A DNA stretch of 64,000 bases from Chloroflexota bacterium (GCA_026710825.1 JAPOQH010000006.1:26773-90772); one strand, 5' to 3'; numbered from the stretch's first letter, positions 1-9,880 are shown. Numbers and translations are program-made. Notes: generated by a model from the letters alone, not told the origin.

Positions 1-251
1 ACCCGGTCTCCGACGGACACTTCGGTGACGCCGGCGCCGACTTCGGCGATGACGCCGCATGGCTCATGGCCGGCGACCTTGAGGTTGGCAGGATCGCCGC
101 GGTCGGCTTTGGGAGCGCGGTAGTGGCGCAGGTCGCTGCCGCACAAACCGGACGCCTTCATATGGATCACCACCTCGCCGGGACCCGGATGCGGGTCAGG
201 CAGGGTGCGGATTTCGACCTCGCGGTCGCCGGTGAAAACTACTCCTCGCAT
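1..251 (-). CDS. Zinc-type alcohol dehydrogenase, N-terminal part (truncated by window edge)
   Basis: Reading leftwards from an ATG at 251 gives 83 codons without a stop before the window edge. The start MRGVVF is preceded by a GGAGGG ribosome site. The protein shows the medium-chain zinc dehydrogenase N-terminus: PGPGEVV, then GLCGSDL with the catalytic zinc cysteine at about residue 37, then GHE at 61-63. Members oxidise alcohols or polyols with NAD(P); the substrate cannot be told from this fragment. The next gene rightwards lies 57 nt upstream on the same strand, so the two are probably co-transcribed. Confidence 0.85.
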   Translation of the reverse strand, partial: MRGVVFTGDREVEIRTLPDPHPGPGEVVIHMKASGLCGSDLRHYRAPKADRGDPANLKVAGHEPCGVIAEVGAGVTEVSVGDR

Positions 252-308
252 TTTGGGTTCCCTCCGGTAATTTGATTCATGGATGCAAGGGATGTTCGAT
301 TTTGCCCG

Positions 309-1913
309 TTATGGATCGATGAGGACGCCGGGGTTCAGGATGCCGTTGGGGTCGAGGGATTTCTTGACGGAGCGCAGGGCTTCGGCGAAGGGGTCGGGAC
401 GCTGCCCGTCGTACCAGGGCCGGTGGGCCCGGCCAACGGCATGGTGGTGGGTGATGGTGCCGCCGGCGGCCATTACGGCGTCGGACGCGGCCTGTTTGAT
501 CTCAGCGTGGGCTTCGAGTTCGCCGCCGATCCGGCCCAGACCTTCGAAGGTGTAGTACGGCGCGGGCCCGTCGGGATAGACGTGGGTGAACCGGCAGGAA
601 ACCCGGCCTCCTCCGCAGGTGCGCTGGAGGGCGTCCTGCAGGGCGGAGCGCACCATTTCGTCCATGGCGGGCCAGCGTTCCCAGGTGATCGCTGTTTCCA
701 GCGTTTCGGCCACGATGCCGAACCCGATAGTAGCGTTGCGCTCATAGGGAGCGTTGATGAACGAGTTGCGCCAACTGCCCACCGCGCCCTGGCGTCCGGC
801 GGTGGCGTCGGTGCGCTCTGCGGCGTCGGCGATCACGATGGACTCCTCGTCGATGATGCCGCCGGCGTCGCGGGCGATGGCGACGGCCTGGCGGATATTC
901 TCGCCCTGGGGTAGTTCCGCTGCCTCGAAGCCGATGATCAGCAAGGCCTGTTGCCCGTCGAGTCCGGCGAAGTCCTGGGCCTCACCGGGGTCTAGCATCC
1001 GGAGGTTGGCGGGCCACTGCTTGGCCTGGGCGATGAGGCGAGCGCCCTCGGAAGCCGCCGCCATGCCGTCAAACACGACGCCGGCGGAGGCGCGATATCG
1101 TGGCCTGGCCTGGATACGCATCCACGCCTCGGTTATGACGCCCAGGATGCCCTCGCTGCCGATGACCATGCGGTCGGGCGACGGGCCGGCGCCGCTACCG
1201 GGAAGACGACGGGACTCCCACACGCCGGCCGGAGTTACCATGCGGACGGACTCAACGAAATCGTCGATGTGGGTGTGGTTGGTGGCGTAGTGGCCACCGC
1301 TGCGGGTGGCGATCCAGCCCCCGAGAGTGGAGAATTCGAAGCTCTGGGGGAAGTGCCTCAGGGTATACCCGTGGGGACGCAGTTGGGATTCCAGATCGGG
1401 ACCCAGCACGCCGGCCTGGATGCGGGCGGCGCGGGAGGTATCGTCGATCTCGAGCACCTGATCCAGACGGGTGAGATCGATGGTCACGACGGCGTCGGCT
1501 TCGGGTGGCTCCACGCCGGCCACGACGGTGCTGCCGCCGCCGTAGGGTATGGCGACGATGTTGGAATTGGAGCACCAGTCCAGGACAGTGGTCAGTTCGG
1601 ACTCATTGCGGGGGTAGGCTATGACGTCCGGGGGGTTCGGAAACTGGCGGTTGAATGCCCGGATGCGGTCCCGGAAGCTGCGCCCGTAGGTGTGGGCGGC
1701 GCGATCGTGGTCATCGGTGGAGCATAACTCCGCGACCAGCGGATGGGGCAGGATTCTAGGCGGACGGAGGTCCAGATCAGCGTCGGTGGGCGGCGTGGGC
1801 GCGTCCAGCGAGACGCCGTACCTCTCGTGGATGCGTTGGGCCATGGCGGCGTAATCCGCCGGTGTGGGTTCCCGATCCTCGTTGCCCCAGGCCCAGAAAC
1901 TGCGACGCGTCAT
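309..1913 (-). CDS. FAD-binding oxidase, alkylglycerone-phosphate synthase (AGPS)-like
   Basis: A 534-residue flavoprotein of the PCMH (VAO) fold. The N-terminal FAD domain carries YPRNESE and the diphosphate-binding stretch IPYGGGSTVVAGVE at about 140-155. The C-terminal half ends with THHHAVGRAH, which matches the His-rich motif of alkyl-DHAP synthases, and with LDPNGILNPG, typical of this oxidase superfamily. AGPS makes ether-lipid precursors, but prokaryotic relatives may act on other substrates, so only the family is asserted. The start at 1913 is preferred because GGAGGGATAGC stands directly before ATG; a longer frame would enter the tRNA gene. It is followed by the alcohol dehydrogenase. 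Confidence 0.85.
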   Translation of the reverse strand: MTRRSFWAWGNEDREPTPADYAAMAQRIHERYGVSLDAPTPPTDADLDLRPPRILPHPLVAELCSTDDHDRAAHTYGRSFRDRIRAFNRQFPNPPDVIAYPRNESELTTVLDWCSNSNIVAIPYGGGSTVVAGVEPPEADAVVTIDLTRLDQVLEIDDTSRAARIQAGVLGPDLESQLRPHGYTLRHFPQSFEFSTLGGWIATRSGGHYATNHTHIDDFVESVRMVTPAGVWESRRLPGSGAGPSPDRMVIGSEGILGVITEAWMRIQARPRYRASAGVVFDGMAAASEGARLIAQAKQWPANLRMLDPGEAQDFAGLDGQQALLIIGFEAAELPQGENIRQAVAIARDAGGIIDEESIVIADAAERTDATAGRQGAVGSWRNSFINAPYERNATIGFGIVAETLETAITWERWPAMDEMVRSALQDALQRTCGGGRVSCRFTHVYPDGPAPYYTFEGLGRIGGELEAHAEIKQAASDAVMAAGGTITHHHAVGRAHRPWYDGQRPDPFAEALRSVKKSLDPNGILNPGVLIDP

Positions 1914-1940
1914 GCTATCCCTCCGGTGTGGGCATAGCAA

Positions 1941-2016
1941 TGGTCGGGGTGAGTGGATTCGAACCACCGACCTCCACGTCCCGAACGTGGCGCGCTAGCC
2001 ACTGCGCTACACCCCG
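1941..2016 (-). tRNA. tRNA-Pro (anticodon CGG)
   Basis: The 76-nt cloverleaf on the minus strand has acceptor arms CGGGGTG and CACCCCG, discriminator A and an encoded CCA. The anticodon arm CCACG/CGTGG closes the loop TTCGGGA, giving anticodon CGG, which reads proline CCG. The T loop is TTCGAAT. It lies 27 nt upstream of the FAD oxidase gene on the same strand. Confidence 0.95.
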
Positions 2017-2133
2017 ACTACGATTGGATTATAGCATAAGGCCCCGGTTTTCCCTGGTTTTGCGCCGCGAGTAGCGGGTCTTTCAATGGTCGGAAAACCG
2101 AGGAATTGTGCGGAGCCCGTCACGTTTCTGAAA

Positions 2134-2180
2134 ACCCAGTCCGCTCGTGGTTCGACAGGCTCACCATGAGCGGACTGGGT
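2134..2180. repeat. Large intergenic hairpin, founding copy of the GAGCGGACTGGG repeat family
   Basis: Arms of 18 bp with one G-T wobble (ACCCAGTCCGCTC on the left, its complement on the right) enclose an 11-nt loop. The rest of the 2017-2322 gap holds no gene that I can see. Shorter or half copies of the same sequence occur near 5432-5473, 9433-9450, 14771-14797 and 22138-22165. Confidence 0.8.
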
Positions 2181-2322
2181 CGGCGTGGGCACATGCATGA
2201 GCGGACGGGGTCGGCGATCTTCGCTATCACGCAAAAATTTCCGGTCGCGCAAGGCTTTCCTGTTACGTAGAGCTTTCGCGCGGCCGGGGCTCAGGTGATT
2301 CCCTGGTTTTGAGACGCTAATC

Positions 2323-2901
2323 CTACGGGGCTCGGGGAATCAGCCTGGCGGGCAGGTTGGCGCATTTTGGGCAGACCTGCGGGTCGTAGGCCAAACGCAT
2401 ACCGGGTGCGCCGATCGCTGGCACGGACAAGTTGTTGCAGCGCGCTGGGACAGTGGTGTGCATCTCTTCCAACTGGGGCAGCCTGCTGAGGAGCCTGGGG
2501 ATGCCAGTTTCCTCGTATGCTTCCCACGGACCGCCATCATACATGACGTTCGACACGTCCCTGACCAACCGTTTCACACGCGGACGCATGACGCGAACCA
2601 TGTGGCGGGTCTCGGCTGGCGTCGCGGTTTCCATCCGATGGGGCAAATCATGGACACGACGAAAGGTTGTCAGATGCGCATGAGGCAAACGGCCCTCAAA
2701 AACCAACTCCGACAATACATTGTGCAGGCGCCGCCGAGTTCGCACCGGCCGGCCCTGCTTGGCCAGAATTGAACTGGCGGCGTGGGTTACGGAACGGCGG
2801 AGGGCGTCGACGGCCCTGAGATACTGTTCGTCATGGAAATCCTCAAGGGCAAAATGAAGGTAACGCTGTGCGCGATCCAAGTGATGATCAGAAGTGCCCA
2901 T
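2323..2901 (-). CDS. Hypothetical protein, possibly HEPN-like helical N-terminus with C-terminal CPxC
   Basis: 192 residues. The first 115 are strongly helical (RAQRYLHFALEDFHDEQYLR, then DALRRSVTHAASSILAK), a pattern that recalls HEPN-type four-helix proteins. I see no clear RxxxxH catalytic motif, so HEPN is a suggestion only. The tail has an isolated CPKC plus one upstream cysteine, perhaps a metal site. GGAGGG lies 13 nt before the ATG. It stands alone between the tRNA and a long non-coding region, with nothing in the context to give a function. Confidence 0.6.
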   Translation of the reverse strand: MGTSDHHLDRAQRYLHFALEDFHDEQYLRAVDALRRSVTHAASSILAKQGRPVRTRRRLHNVLSELVFEGRLPHAHLTTFRRVHDLPHRMETATPAETRHMVRVMRPRVKRLVRDVSNVMYDGGPWEAYEETGIPRLLSRLPQLEEMHTTVPARCNNLSVPAIGAPGMRLAYDPQVCPKCANLPARLIPRAP

Positions 2902-3070
2902 GTTGAGTTCAATCCCTCCAAACGGCGTTGCCGGTACACCGGCCTTTGAACCAATGCCGGCGGTAAAGCGGACTGACGTGGTGGTGGCGACGCGTCAGGC
3001 GAGAGTCGCCGCAGAATGATCGGTGGAGTGTCTCTGCTATAACTTTCTTGGCTGCGGTCTGGCTCCTTTC

Positions 3071-3126
3071 AGGCGATGGAGTGGCGAATCAGGCGATGGA
3101 GTGGCGAATCAGGCGATGGAGTGGCG
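3071..3126. repeat. 20-bp tandem repeat, 2.8 copies
   Basis: The unit AGGCGATGGAGTGGCGAATC is repeated head to tail at 3071, 3091 and 3111, the last copy partial. There are no spacers between units. Confidence 0.9.
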
Positions 3127-3187
3127 GTTGTTTTGATTTGCTTTTGCCAGGGTTTCCCGCCGGTGGCGGACTCTTGCGAGCGGGCCG

Positions 3188-3415
3188 TTGTCAGCGCGCG
3201 GCCGGTTGGGTACGCATGGTAGTTTTGCTCGGTATTTACCGTGGCCCACATGGCTGGCTCGCCTCTACAGACGGCCCGCCACACAGCACGGAACGCTGTG
3301 GCTGACGCTGGGGTACTGACGGCCACGCTGCTGATGCGCTAAGCAGACGTTAGCAGACAGGAACCCTGGTATGCGATTTTTGCTGACTGGGTGGCCGCTA
3401 GGCCCGAAACCCTGG
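3188..3415. repeat. Long intergenic repeat, copy A (most diverged)
   Basis: The landmarks GTGGCCCACAT, CACGGAACGCTGTGG and CCTGGTATGCGATTT appear in the same order as in copy B at 21548-21935. The opening segment (GTCAGCG, then GGTACGCA) is also shared with copy C near 63790-63945. No open frame is conserved between copies. Confidence 0.7.
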
Positions 3416-3745
3416 CATGGATTTTGTCGTGGTGATAAACAATTGTTCGCCTGATGAATCCAGTATAGGGATTGGTGAAACTCGGCCACAACAGCCGAAT
3501 GTCACTTCCGTGGAAAAAGATTAAATTGGGAGGGCTGAGGCTCTGGATGTCCGGCTGAGCCGGCGAGCAGTCGCGGGTTGGAGTAAATTCTTTAGTCGGG
3601 CTCAGGACCGGAATGACCAGAGGAATGCGGAAATGATCATGGCGTCGCGTTTTGTCGGCGATGACGGTGTGGCGGTATGAGCAGGGGCGAATCCGAAAGG
3701 CGAACCAATTCGTAGTCACGGCATCTACAATCGGGAGCTTTGATA

Positions 3746-5344
3746 ATGAGTATTGCGAGATTGCGACGGATACTGCCGGGGATTATGTTGATCGCCGGAT
3801 TGATGGCGATGGCGCTGAGTTGCGGCGGGGCGGCAGAGCACGCGCCTGCGCCAGCAGCGCCCTCCGCGTCTGATCTTGCGGTGGAAGAGCGAGGGGACGT
3901 CGAGTCGTCGACGCAAGGGCAGATGGCCGCCGCATCGGCAACGGCTGCGCCCCAGGCAGCCAGCGACGCATTCGCACGGCCAGAGTCGCTCCCGGCGCAA
4001 CCGCAAGCAGCGGCGGCAAAGGCGGATGATTCCGGCAACCAGGGGATACTGCTTGGGTTACTGGAAGGCGGATCTGATGGCGAGGCTCCATCGAGCGTGA
4101 TGCAGCAGCAGAGCGGGCGTCAGTTGATCGTGGAGGCGTGGGTCAGCGTAGAGGTGAGTGAGATCGACGGTGCGGCGCGACAGGTGGAAGCGATCGCCAC
4201 GCAGCGCGGCGGATGGGTCGAATCGGCGGACATCGTGGGAGAGGCTGGCTATCGCACCGCGACCGTCAACGTACGGGTGCCGGCGGACCGGCTGAAAGAC
4301 GCCATGGACACGCTGCGCGGATTGGGTCGAGTGACGGACGAGGGAGTGTCGTCGACTGATGTCACGGACCGGTTGATCGACAACGAAGCGCGGCTGGAAG
4401 CGTGGAAGGTGCAGGAGGAGCGCCTGATTGACCTGCTGGAGAATGCGAAAACGGTGGAGGACGTGATTGAAATCGAACAACGCATCTCCCAAGTCAGGGC
4501 AGACATTGAGCACGTAGCGGCGACACAGCGGAACTTGGAGAACCGGGTAGCGGCGTCGCTGATCCGGGTCCACCTGCACCTGCCGGCCAGGTTCGCCAGC
4601 GATCCACCGAACGGTTCGCTGACACTGGCGGTTGGCGACCCGAAGGGTACGGCCGCCACCATCTCGGGGCGGGTGGAAACGCTGGGCGGATACATCGGAG
4701 GACAACGCGAATACCAGGAGGGACGCGGGCAGGTGGTGGAGATAACGGCGTACGTCAAGCCGACGGACCTGGCAGGACTGATGGATTATGCCGCCAACCT
4801 GGGCGAGCCATCGGAACGGAGGCTCAATTCGGTGGGGCCGGCTCCGGCCGGGGACGTCCCCAACGCCAGGTTGTCGATGCTGGTGCGTTCCAACGTGGAT
4901 TCCGCGGCGTCGCTATCGCTTGCGGCATCGGAACCCATCGCGGCGGCGGGTGAGATTCGCGCGCGGGCGGAGTCGCTGGGCGGCTATGTGGAAAGCTGGA
5001 ACGAGTCGCGGTGGGATGAAGGGAAGCGGCAGAACGTTCATATGGAACTGGTGGTGAAGGCGTCGGACCTGCGGGAGATCATGGACTTTGGCACGACGCT
5101 GGGCGATGCGGAGAACTGGGAGTTCCACTCCGTCGGTCAGGGTCCGGAGGACGCCGCGCCCAATTCGAGGCTCACGGTGTCGGTGTACACCGACGATGGC
5201 GACGAAGTGGTGTGGTATATCGTGACCATCGTGGTGGGCGTCATTGTGCTGGCGACAACCTTGGGATCGGTGGTGGTGATTCGTCGGCGCGGCAGGAGGG
5301 GTGAAGCGGCTGCGGTTGCCGGCATGGAGGTGCAGCAGGAATAG
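3746..5344 (+). CDS. DUF4349-family lipoprotein with three related modules and a C-terminal membrane segment
   Basis: 532 residues. The N-terminus is a lipoprotein signal ending at ALSC-GG, followed by an Ala/Pro/Gln-rich linker to about residue 125. Three related modules follow, each with a GGWVES or GGYxxS-type motif (about 130-290, 305-380 and 390-480); the first contains a helical, coiled-coil-like part around EERLIDLLENAKTVED. A single membrane helix (VVWYIVTIVVGVIVLA) and basic tail close the protein. DUF4349 proteins are surface proteins of unknown function. The ATG at 3746 is chosen because GGGAG lies 8 nt before it; an in-frame TTG at 3740 has no suitable spacing. Confidence 0.85.
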   Translation: MSIARLRRILPGIMLIAGLMAMALSCGGAAEHAPAPAAPSASDLAVEERGDVESSTQGQMAAASATAAPQAASDAFARPESLPAQPQAAAAKADDSGNQGILLGLLEGGSDGEAPSSVMQQQSGRQLIVEAWVSVEVSEIDGAARQVEAIATQRGGWVESADIVGEAGYRTATVNVRVPADRLKDAMDTLRGLGRVTDEGVSSTDVTDRLIDNEARLEAWKVQEERLIDLLENAKTVEDVIEIEQRISQVRADIEHVAATQRNLENRVAASLIRVHLHLPARFASDPPNGSLTLAVGDPKGTAATISGRVETLGGYIGGQREYQEGRGQVVEITAYVKPTDLAGLMDYAANLGEPSERRLNSVGPAPAGDVPNARLSMLVRSNVDSAASLSLAASEPIAAAGEIRARAESLGGYVESWNESRWDEGKRQNVHMELVVKASDLREIMDFGTTLGDAENWEFHSVGQGPEDAAPNSRLTVSVYTDDGDEVVWYIVTIVVGVIVLATTLGSVVVIRRRGRRGEAAAVAGMEVQQE

Positions 5345-5431
5345 TCAGGGGAGTTGACGCGGGAGATTTCAACCTAATCCTCATCCCATCAAGAAGGGCG
5401 ATGACTGGCGCCGGAATGTTCAGTCGCACAC

Positions 5432-5473
5432 CGTCTGCTCGTCCTTCTACAAGCTCAGGATGAGCGGACTGCG
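5432..5473. repeat. Diverged copy of the GAGCGGACTGGG hairpin repeat
   Basis: GCTCGTCCT pairs with AGGATGAGC around an 11-nt loop, and the right side continues into GGACTGCG, as in the copy at 2134-2180. It lies between two converging genes. Confidence 0.6.
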
Positions 5474-5523
5474 TTGATGGGGAACGATGAGCGTCCGGCG
5501 TGGGCGCGGGCGGTTCACCCTAA

Positions 5524-5546
5524 CCCTCTCCCATCCAGGGAGAGGG
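5524..5546. repeat. CCCTCTCCC palindrome, copy 1
   Basis: Perfect 9-bp arms CCCTCTCCC and GGGAGAGGG flank a 5-nt loop. It sits just beyond the 3' end of mfd and may act in transcript termination; identical arms recur at 33457 and 62101. Confidence 0.75.
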
Positions 5547-5568
5547 GATACGGGGGTCGGCGCTTTTT

Positions 5569-8500
5569 TCAGTCAGCGCCCACCGGCTGTTTGGATGGTC
5601 GCCGTCGCCTTCTCCGGACATGCCCGGGCTTGACGTCGCCACTTTCGTTGGCTGGAGCGTCGTTTTCATCGACACTGCCGTTGAGCATTTGGTCAACAGG
5701 CGCCGAGTCCTGGGATTGGTCGGGAGATGAGGCGGCCTGGAGGGCTTCCTGCATCTCGTTGACGAAGGCCACCACGCGGCGGAGGGCGCGAGCGATCCGC
5801 GCGACGCCATGATCAGCGTCGCCGGCGGCGCGAATCTCCATGTCGCGGCGGCCGACACGCACGCCGGGGCCCATCTTGTTCTGCAGGGCGAACCGCGCAT
5901 CGCCAACGGGTTGGTGGAATACCACCGTGATGATACCGTCCCCGGCGCCGACGATGGACTCCACGCCGGCGGCAGCGCCCAAGCAGCGGAGGTCGGTTAT
6001 CGAGAGGAGGTTCTCGACCACCGGTGGCAGCGGGCCGAACCGGTCCTGCATATCGGCGCGGACCGCCGGAATATGGTCGCGGTCGGTGATGTTGGAGAGC
6101 CGCTGGTAGAACGCGAGGCGGGCCGGCAGATGGCCGATGTAGTCGGTGGGAATCACGGCCGGTACCGGCAGGTCGATGCGCGGGGGCGGGGGAGCATCCG
6201 TTGACGGCGTCCCTGAGTTTTCGTCGTCGAGTTCCTGGACGGCCTGGGTGAGCAACTCGGAGTACAGGTTGAGTCCAACGGCGTGGATCTGGCCGCTCTG
6301 GTCGGCCCCAAGGAGGTTGCCGGCGCCGCGGATCTCGAGGTCGCGCATGGCGATGCGGAACCCGGATCCAAGCTCGTTGGCCTCAAGGATGGCGTGGATG
6401 CGCTGGCTGGCGGTCTGCGTGATCTCATGATTGTCCGGCAGCAGTAGGTAGGCGTAGGCGCGGTGATCGCTGCGACCGACGCGTCCGCGCAACTGATAGA
6501 GTTGAGCGAGGCCGAACCGGTCGGCGCGGTCGATGATGATGGTGTTGACGTTGGGCATGTCGAGGCCGGACTCGATGATAGTGGTGCACACCAGCACGTC
6601 GGCCTCGCGGTTGGCGAACGCGACCATGACGTCCTCGAGTTCGGATTCGGGCATCTGGCCGTGGCCGATGATGAAACGGGCTTCGGGGACCAGTTTTTGC
6701 AGTTCATCGGTGGTCTGCTGGATGGTGCGAACGCGGTTGTGAAGGAAGAAAACCTGTCCGTCCCGTTCCATCTCGCGCAGGATGGCCTCGCGGACGAGGT
6801 CGCCGCTGTCCTCAGACACGAAGGTCTTGACCGGCAGACGGGCCTCTGGCGGCGTGTGGATCACGCTCATATCGCGGACGCCGGCGAGGGCCATGTGCAG
6901 GGTACGCGGGATGGGCGTGGCGGTGAGGGTGAGGACGTCGACCTCGGCGCGCATCTGCTTGAGGCGTTCCTTGTGGGCGACGCCGAAACGGTGTTCCTCG
7001 TCGACGATGACCAGTCCAAGGTTGTTGAACCCGACGTCCTTTTGCAGTATCCGGTGGGTGCCGATAACGATATCGGCCGTGCCGGATTTGGCCGCATCGA
7101 CAACCTCCACCTGCTCCTGGTGGGTGCGAAAACGGCTCAATACTTCGACCTTGACAGGATAAGGAGCGAGCCTCTCCGCGAAGGTGGCGTAGTGCTGCTG
7201 GGCTAGGACGGTGGTGGGGACCAGGACAGCGACCTGCATGCCCTCGTTGACGGCCTTGAACGCAGCGCGCAGGGCGACCTCGGTCTTGCCGTAGCCCACG
7301 TCGCCGCAGATCAGGCGATCCATGGGCTTGGAGGTCTCCATGTCGGTTTTCACTTCGTCGGCGGCGCGGAGTTGGTCCGGAGTTTCCACGTACGGGAAGG
7401 AGTCCTCCAGATCGCGCTGCCACGGCGCGTCGGGGGAGAAACGGTGGCCGGTTACGGTTTCGCGAGTGGCATAGAGGCGGAGCAGTTCGGCGGCGATTTC
7501 GCGGGCGGCGCCCTTCGCGCGATCCTTGATGCGCTGCCACTCGCTTCCACCCAAGCGGGTCAGGGTCGGGGACTGATCAGTGGACGCGATGTAGGCGCCC
7601 AGGCGGTCGAGTTGCTCAGTGGGGACGTAGAGGCGGTCATCGTCGGCGTATTCCAGGACGAGGTACTCGCGGTCTTCGCCGCTGGATTCCAGGTGGGTCG
7701 TGCCGACAAACCGCGCGACACCGTGGTCGATGTGGACGACGTAACCGCCGGGGGTGAGATCGTTGAGGGATATCGCGTCCCCCAAGTCCCGCTGCTTGAT
7801 TGACGGGCGGAAGCTGCGCTGCTTCACGGTACCGAACAGTTCGGCGTCGCTGTACACCGCGACGATCGGGCCGCTGGCGGAGCCGGCGGTCTGCCATCCC
7901 TTGCGCAGGGCGCCCTGGATCAGGTACACGCGGCCGGCCCTTGGGCGCGTGGGAAGGTTTTCCACCACGCTGGCGGAAATGCTGGACTCCTGCAGCAGTT
8001 CGCTGAGGCGTCCGGCGTGCTGGCTGACCGCCACCACCGCGCCTTCGTTAGCGACACGCGCCAAGACATCCTCGGTAAATGCCGGCAGGCCGGCCAGGGT
8101 GTCGGGGAGCGTCTGGACCAAGGCGGTATCCGCGTCAGAGCCCCAACGCAGCACCTCGACCATGGGAACACCGCTGGCATTGATACGGTTGCTGAACGAC
8201 TCCCAGTCCGCTGACGGGTTGGGGAATCCGTGGGGCAGTTCGCCGCGATCCTGCCGGGCAGAACGCTGCTGTTCGTAGCGGGCCTCCTGCTCCTCGGCTT
8301 CGCCGGCGAGACGAGCAGGGCGGTCCATGACCAGTACGGCGTTTTCGGGGATATAGTCGGCCAGGGTGTGGGAGTTGAGCAGGCCGTTGTAGAACGACAC
8401 GACCTCGGGGTTCGGCGCGGTGAGCAACTCGCTCAACTCTTCCTGGAATTTGGCAATGGTCGTGGCGGAACACGAGGACAGGTCAATGCGGCTACGGCGT

Positions 8501-9270
8501 TCGTCGAACACCGCCGGGTCGCAAAGGTCCGTCAATTGCTCGGCGGCGGCGATGACGCTCACCACGTCTGCTTCGCCGATGGAACGTTGAGTCTCAGGGT
8601 CAAACTGACGGATGGTGTCGATCTCATCGTCCCAAAACTCAACGCGGTATGGCACGTCCACGTTGGGAGGAAACACGTCCAGGATACCGCCGCGCAGGCT
8701 GAAGCTGCCGGGGGATTCTACCTGGGGTTCCCGGCGGTAACCCAACTGGACCCACGTGGTGAGCATGGCGTCCATCGACGGCACGCGCTGGCCCTTGACC
8801 AGCCGATGCAATCCGTCGCTGCCCGGATTATGGCCGAGGGCCAAGTCGGGAGGTATGGTGAGGCGGAGAGCCGAGGCCACCGTCGCTACCACCAGGGGCG
8901 GCGGCGCGTCATCGTCGCCTCGTTGAACGGCAGCGAGGGAGGCTAGAGCGGTGAGGCGCTGGTTGCTGGTGCGGGCGTCGACGGCCAAGCGTTCGAATGG
9001 CAGGACCTCGGGTTCCGGCAGGAGAAACACCGGAGCGTCATCGCCCAAGTAGGCCAGCAGTTGATCGTGGAGTCGACGGGCATCATCCAACCGAGGGGTG
9101 ATGGCGACCACCGGCCGTTGCTGCAACTGCCATATCGCAGCCAAGTAAAGCGGTTGATGGTCGGGGTTGAGGGTGAGTGACGGGCGCGCGCCCGGGGAGG
9201 CCAGATTCCGCAGGTGTCGTTGCAACCACGGTTGTGAGCCGAGCAGAGAGAGCAATCCTGTTAATGCCAT
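5569..9270 (-). CDS. mfd: Transcription-repair coupling factor Mfd
   Basis: 1233 residues, close to the usual 1150-1200. Mfd removes RNA polymerase stalled at DNA damage and recruits UvrA. In order: an N-terminal UvrB-like region, the CarD/RID RNA-polymerase-interacting domain at about 500-560 (GGYVVHIDHGVARF), an SF2 translocase with Walker A GDVGYGKTE at about 653, DEEH at about 758, TATPIPRTL after it and the QLRGRVGRS motif VI, and a C-terminal TRCF domain (YIGHLPARLAFYQRL). The extreme C-terminus is an acidic, then Arg-rich extension. The start ATG has only a weak ribosome site. It is a single gene flanked by repeat-rich intergenic DNA. Confidence 0.97.
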   Translation of the reverse strand: MALTGLLSLLGSQPWLQRHLRNLASPGARPSLTLNPDHQPLYLAAIWQLQQRPVVAITPRLDDARRLHDQLLAYLGDDAPVFLLPEPEVLPFERLAVDARTSNQRLTALASLAAVQRGDDDAPPPLVVATVASALRLTIPPDLALGHNPGSDGLHRLVKGQRVPSMDAMLTTWVQLGYRREPQVESPGSFSLRGGILDVFPPNVDVPYRVEFWDDEIDTIRQFDPETQRSIGEADVVSVIAAAEQLTDLCDPAVFDERRSRIDLSSCSATTIAKFQEELSELLTAPNPEVVSFYNGLLNSHTLADYIPENAVLVMDRPARLAGEAEEQEARYEQQRSARQDRGELPHGFPNPSADWESFSNRINASGVPMVEVLRWGSDADTALVQTLPDTLAGLPAFTEDVLARVANEGAVVAVSQHAGRLSELLQESSISASVVENLPTRPRAGRVYLIQGALRKGWQTAGSASGPIVAVYSDAELFGTVKQRSFRPSIKQRDLGDAISLNDLTPGGYVVHIDHGVARFVGTTHLESSGEDREYLVLEYADDDRLYVPTEQLDRLGAYIASTDQSPTLTRLGGSEWQRIKDRAKGAAREIAAELLRLYATRETVTGHRFSPDAPWQRDLEDSFPYVETPDQLRAADEVKTDMETSKPMDRLICGDVGYGKTEVALRAAFKAVNEGMQVAVLVPTTVLAQQHYATFAERLAPYPVKVEVLSRFRTHQEQVEVVDAAKSGTADIVIGTHRILQKDVGFNNLGLVIVDEEHRFGVAHKERLKQMRAEVDVLTLTATPIPRTLHMALAGVRDMSVIHTPPEARLPVKTFVSEDSGDLVREAILREMERDGQVFFLHNRVRTIQQTTDELQKLVPEARFIIGHGQMPESELEDVMVAFANREADVLVCTTIIESGLDMPNVNTIIIDRADRFGLAQLYQLRGRVGRSDHRAYAYLLLPDNHEITQTASQRIHAILEANELGSGFRIAMRDLEIRGAGNLLGADQSGQIHAVGLNLYSELLTQAVQELDDENSGTPSTDAPPPPRIDLPVPAVIPTDYIGHLPARLAFYQRLSNITDRDHIPAVRADMQDRFGPLPPVVENLLSITDLRCLGAAAGVESIVGAGDGIITVVFHQPVGDARFALQNKMGPGVRVGRRDMEIRAAGDADHGVARIARALRRVVAFVNEMQEALQAASSPDQSQDSAPVDQMLNGSVDENDAPANESGDVKPGHVRRRRRRPSKQPVGAD

Positions 9271-9880
9271 ACATTTCCCACTTGCCAGATTACATTACTC
9301 GGCCGGCGGCACACGCCGAGACGGGACTGACCGTCGGACAGCCCCGTGCAATGATTCTACGCTACGTTGCAACGCCGATTCAACACGAAATGGATCCAGG
9401 GCAGGGCCTTTCGATTATTTACCTGCTGCCGACCCAGTCCGCTCATGGTGCCGACGTCCGCCGGTGGCGGCAGCAGCCGCAGGTCCGCCTCTGGCGGATC
9501 GAAGCACCAGCGGACGGTGTCGGCAGAACCGCGCTGGGCTCCACACATTTTCTTGGACTGGCGGCAATCGAAAGGCCCGGTGACAATTCCCCCTTGTCCC
9601 TGACATCCCCATATCCTTACCATCTAAGTGTCCAACCGCCCAACTAAAATGCGGCATCCGCAATCCTGATTCTGACCATCACGAACCATTCCAACCCCGC
9701 TCCGCCAAACCCTCTCACCGGCCCGTCAAAACCATCAATATCTCCCCCAAAACCTCACTGGCCGACCCCATTCCACCCCCGCCACCCTCTCCCCGCCCTG
9801 CTCAAATGAACAGAAATGAGCGGAAATGAGCGGAAAACCCATAAATTCCGTCCATCATGCCCATCATGCCCATCCGGCCC
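9271..9880. other. 610-bp non-coding region
   Basis: I see no convincing gene. It holds a half copy of the GAGCGGACTGGG family at about 9433-9450 and an inverted segment with GTCCGCC and GGCGGAC. Its right part (9660-9850) is C-rich and pyrimidine-biased, unlike the surrounding sequence. Confidence 0.55.

Larger units (their letters stand above)
2902..3745. other. 844-bp non-coding region with repeats
   Basis: No open frame here has a credible ribosome site and protein-like composition. It contains a 20-bp tandem repeat (3071-3126), a diverged copy of the long intergenic repeat (about 3188-3415), and the upstream region of the DUF4349 lipoprotein gene. Confidence 0.65.

Noticed and set aside
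1914..1967. N-terminal extension of the FAD oxidase into the tRNA gene
   Set aside because: ATG 1913 has a strong ribosome site, and the longer form would overlap tRNA-Pro.
3071..3126. Possible CRISPR array
   Set aside because: The 20-bp units are directly adjacent with no spacers, and only 2.8 copies are present.
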